In this document: one piece after another, positions 6,601-6,965 of the stretch
Position numbering within the stretch: the first letter of the stretch is position 1
Layout: every line of letters starts with the position of its first letter
Assembly (NCBI GenBank): GCA_945897655.1
Contig: CAMDHB010000189.1
Location: 1 to 6,965 of the forward strand
Source of the DNA: Pseudorhodobacter antarcticus
GTDB taxonomy: Bacteria > Pseudomonadota > Alphaproteobacteria > Rhodobacterales > Rhodobacteraceae
Length of the DNA stretch: 6,965 nt
Reading direction: 5' to 3'
Translations under genes and position numbers: made by a program
The notes under the pieces: generated by a model
Seen by the model: the letters and a program-made list of their open reading frames with translations, nothing else
Told to the model about the DNA's origin: nothing
Databases searched by the model: none

Positions 6601-6940
6601 CATGCTGCCCTCGGCCCTTGGCGTCGGTGAAGGCGGCTCGTTCCGCGCGCCCATGGCCACAGCCGTGATCGGCGGCATCATCGTGTCCACCGTGCTGTCA
6701 CTGATCGTGGTGCCGTCCTTCTATCTGATCATGGACGACATCAGCTATTACCTCGGCAAACTCTTCAGCCGCTTCATCGGCCAAAAGGACGAGGAAGAGG
6801 CCCCGCCCTCCCCTCAAGCCCTGGCCGAGCGCATCGCCCTCCTCTCCGCCGACCAGCAAGACCTGCGCGACCGCGTGGCCGCCGTGGCCGACGACCAAAC
6901 CGACCGCCGCCTGAACCGCCCCGGCATGGCCGCCGCATAA
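3623..6940 (+). CDS. RND-family efflux pump, inner-membrane proton/substrate antiporter (AcrB-like)
   Basis: This is the energised subunit of a tripartite pump: it takes substrates from the periplasm or inner membrane and drives export with proton influx. At 1105 residues it is slightly longer than AcrB (about 1050). The layout is typical: TM1 (about 11-30), large periplasmic loop (31-333), TM2-TM6 (334-487), linker, TM7 (about 527-549), second periplasmic loop (550-882), TM8-TM12 (883-1036). The TM4 motif GILVDDAIVEIENIAR supplies Asp399 and Asp400. TM10 (GIVTKNAILLVDFA) supplies Lys949, and RAQPIVMTS in TM11 supplies Arg979 and Thr986. These correspond to AcrB D407, D408, K940, R971 and T978, so the proton relay is complete. 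The ATG at 3623 has a GAGGGGG site 8 bases upstream. Oddities are a charged cytoplasmic tail of about 65 residues, no cysteine anywhere, and a rare-codon cluster at 4850-4861. Substrate class (drug, lipid or solvent) cannot be deduced; the two-aspartate TM4 favours the hydrophobic/amphiphilic exporter group over metal pumps. Confidence 0.95.
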   Translation: MNFSAWSIRNPVAPLLGFFLLMVVGWQSFNALPITRFPNIDIPLVAVTVVQPGASPSEMEAQVTKEIEDAVAGITGVKNVISTVNDGVSTTAVEFRIEVPTDKAVQDTKDAIDGIAGNLPGEIEPPSVTRIDVEGQAILTFAVKAPNMTFEELSWFVDDTVKRALQGRAGVGRVDRYGGADREVRVELDSAKLDSFGLTAGAVSQQLGATNANLGSGRSEVGAGEQAIRTIGDAQTVMGLADTSIALPNGRFVKLSDLGTVTDTYEELRSFSRLNGEPVVSFAVFRGKGASEVSVKEVVEKQLTTLRAANPDVEILPIDDLVYFTQGNYDAAIDTLLEGALLSVIVVFLFLRNWRATLISAVALPLSAIPTFWIMDMLGFSLNLVSFLALTLATGILVDDAIVEIENIARHIRMGKSPYRAAIDAADEIGLAVIATTFTIIAVFVPVSFMGGIPGQYFEQFGLTVAFSVFFSLLVARLITPMMAAYLMTSADGGTEEQHRDGMFMRGYLAMIKATTKTWRFGGLKFGVYYLTLAGAIGAFAVSMYFMLQVPGSFIPPDDSGRISISVELPPGTTLEQTDVAAAEIHDRIKDIEWVDQVFILGGSSPTGERDIRRATVTVLLDKLDHGLLLKLTDAARTIPVVGWIVPKVENKGRTVTQPEIEAEIFARIKDVPDIRAIKLNDRGAKDITFNVLAPNDAALTGAVAALEEALRGDPLLANVAAEGALPRPEIQIRPRAEEAARLGVSTQAIAAVLRVATIGDYDAALAKVSLDGRQIPIRIRLNDATREDIGRIANLKVATNAGGTVPLSAVADITLSEGPSTVKRLNRERQAEIGANLPVGVALGTATARFKEILDATPLPAGARVVESGDAEVQGELFASFGNAMLLGLLLVLAVLILLFRSVIQPFTILASLPLAIGGVAAALIFTGSALSMPVLIGILMLMGIVTKNAILLVDFAIEMRAHGMDRIKSVVEAGHKRAQPIVMTSIAMSAGMLPSALGVGEGGSFRAPMATAVIGGIIVSTVLSLIVVPSFYLIMDDISYYLGKLFSRFIGQKDEEEAPPSPQALAERIALLSADQQDLRDRVAAVADDQTDRRLNRPGMAAA

Positions 6941-6951
6941 GAAAATGGGGT

Positions 6952-6965
6952 GCGTGTCTCCACGC
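6952..6965 (+). terminator. Possible intrinsic terminator hairpin, cut by window end
   Basis: Twelve bases after the RND stop, GCGTG (6952-6956) and CACGC (6961-6965) form a perfect 5-bp stem around a TCTC loop. The stem is preceded by TGGGGT, so if the sequence beyond the window continues ACCCC followed by T residues it would be a strong intrinsic terminator ending the operon. Only the inner 5 bp can be seen. Confidence 0.45.

Noticed and set aside
1..6965. CRISPR arrays, tRNA or rRNA genes, insertion sequences, attachment sites
   Set aside because: No regularly spaced direct repeats, tRNA-like cloverleaf, transposase, terminal inverted repeats or target duplications were found in reading the window.

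Overview
The window looks like chromosomal DNA of a GC-rich alphaproteobacterium, most likely a member of the Rhodobacterales. The evidence is the strong preference for G/C in third codon positions, the overlapping fabF-mltG pair, and protein sequences typical of that group. The assignment is an inference from composition and gene order; no rRNA or other marker is present.

Left part (1-1597, minus strand): the 5' end of mltG (endolytic murein transglycosylase, cut by the window edge) follows a complete fabF (3-oxoacyl-ACP synthase II). Stop and start codons share one base (TGATG). This is a housekeeping lipid and cell-wall pair. The acpP gene that often precedes fabF is not on the upstream side here.

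Middle (1598-1813): a 216-base divergent intergenic region. It holds a perfect 16-bp palindrome (GAATGAACGTTCATTC, 1781-1796) just before the start of a TetR-family gene, and a second perfect 12-bp palindrome (1793-1804) interlocked with it. Weak promoter candidates can be proposed for both directions, and there is a 7-bp inverted repeat on the fabF side.

Right part (1814-6940, plus strand): a compact three-gene operon of a TetR-type repressor, a periplasmic membrane fusion protein (MFP) with a Sec signal peptide, and an RND-family inner-membrane proton antiporter with all the proton-relay residues. No outer-membrane channel gene is visible. The last 14 bases form the start of a hairpin that is probably the operon terminator, truncated by the window end.

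Functional reading: the TetR protein probably represses its own operon by binding the palindrome over the transcription start and releases it when an amphiphilic or toxic ligand binds. The MFP-RND pair would then export that ligand, borrowing an outer-membrane channel encoded elsewhere. The gene content is conventional. The most interesting part is the operator architecture, whose core matches, from memory, the operator of the fatty-acid-responsive repressor BM3R1 and lies next to a fatty-acid synthesis gene. I found no evidence for a wholly new system.
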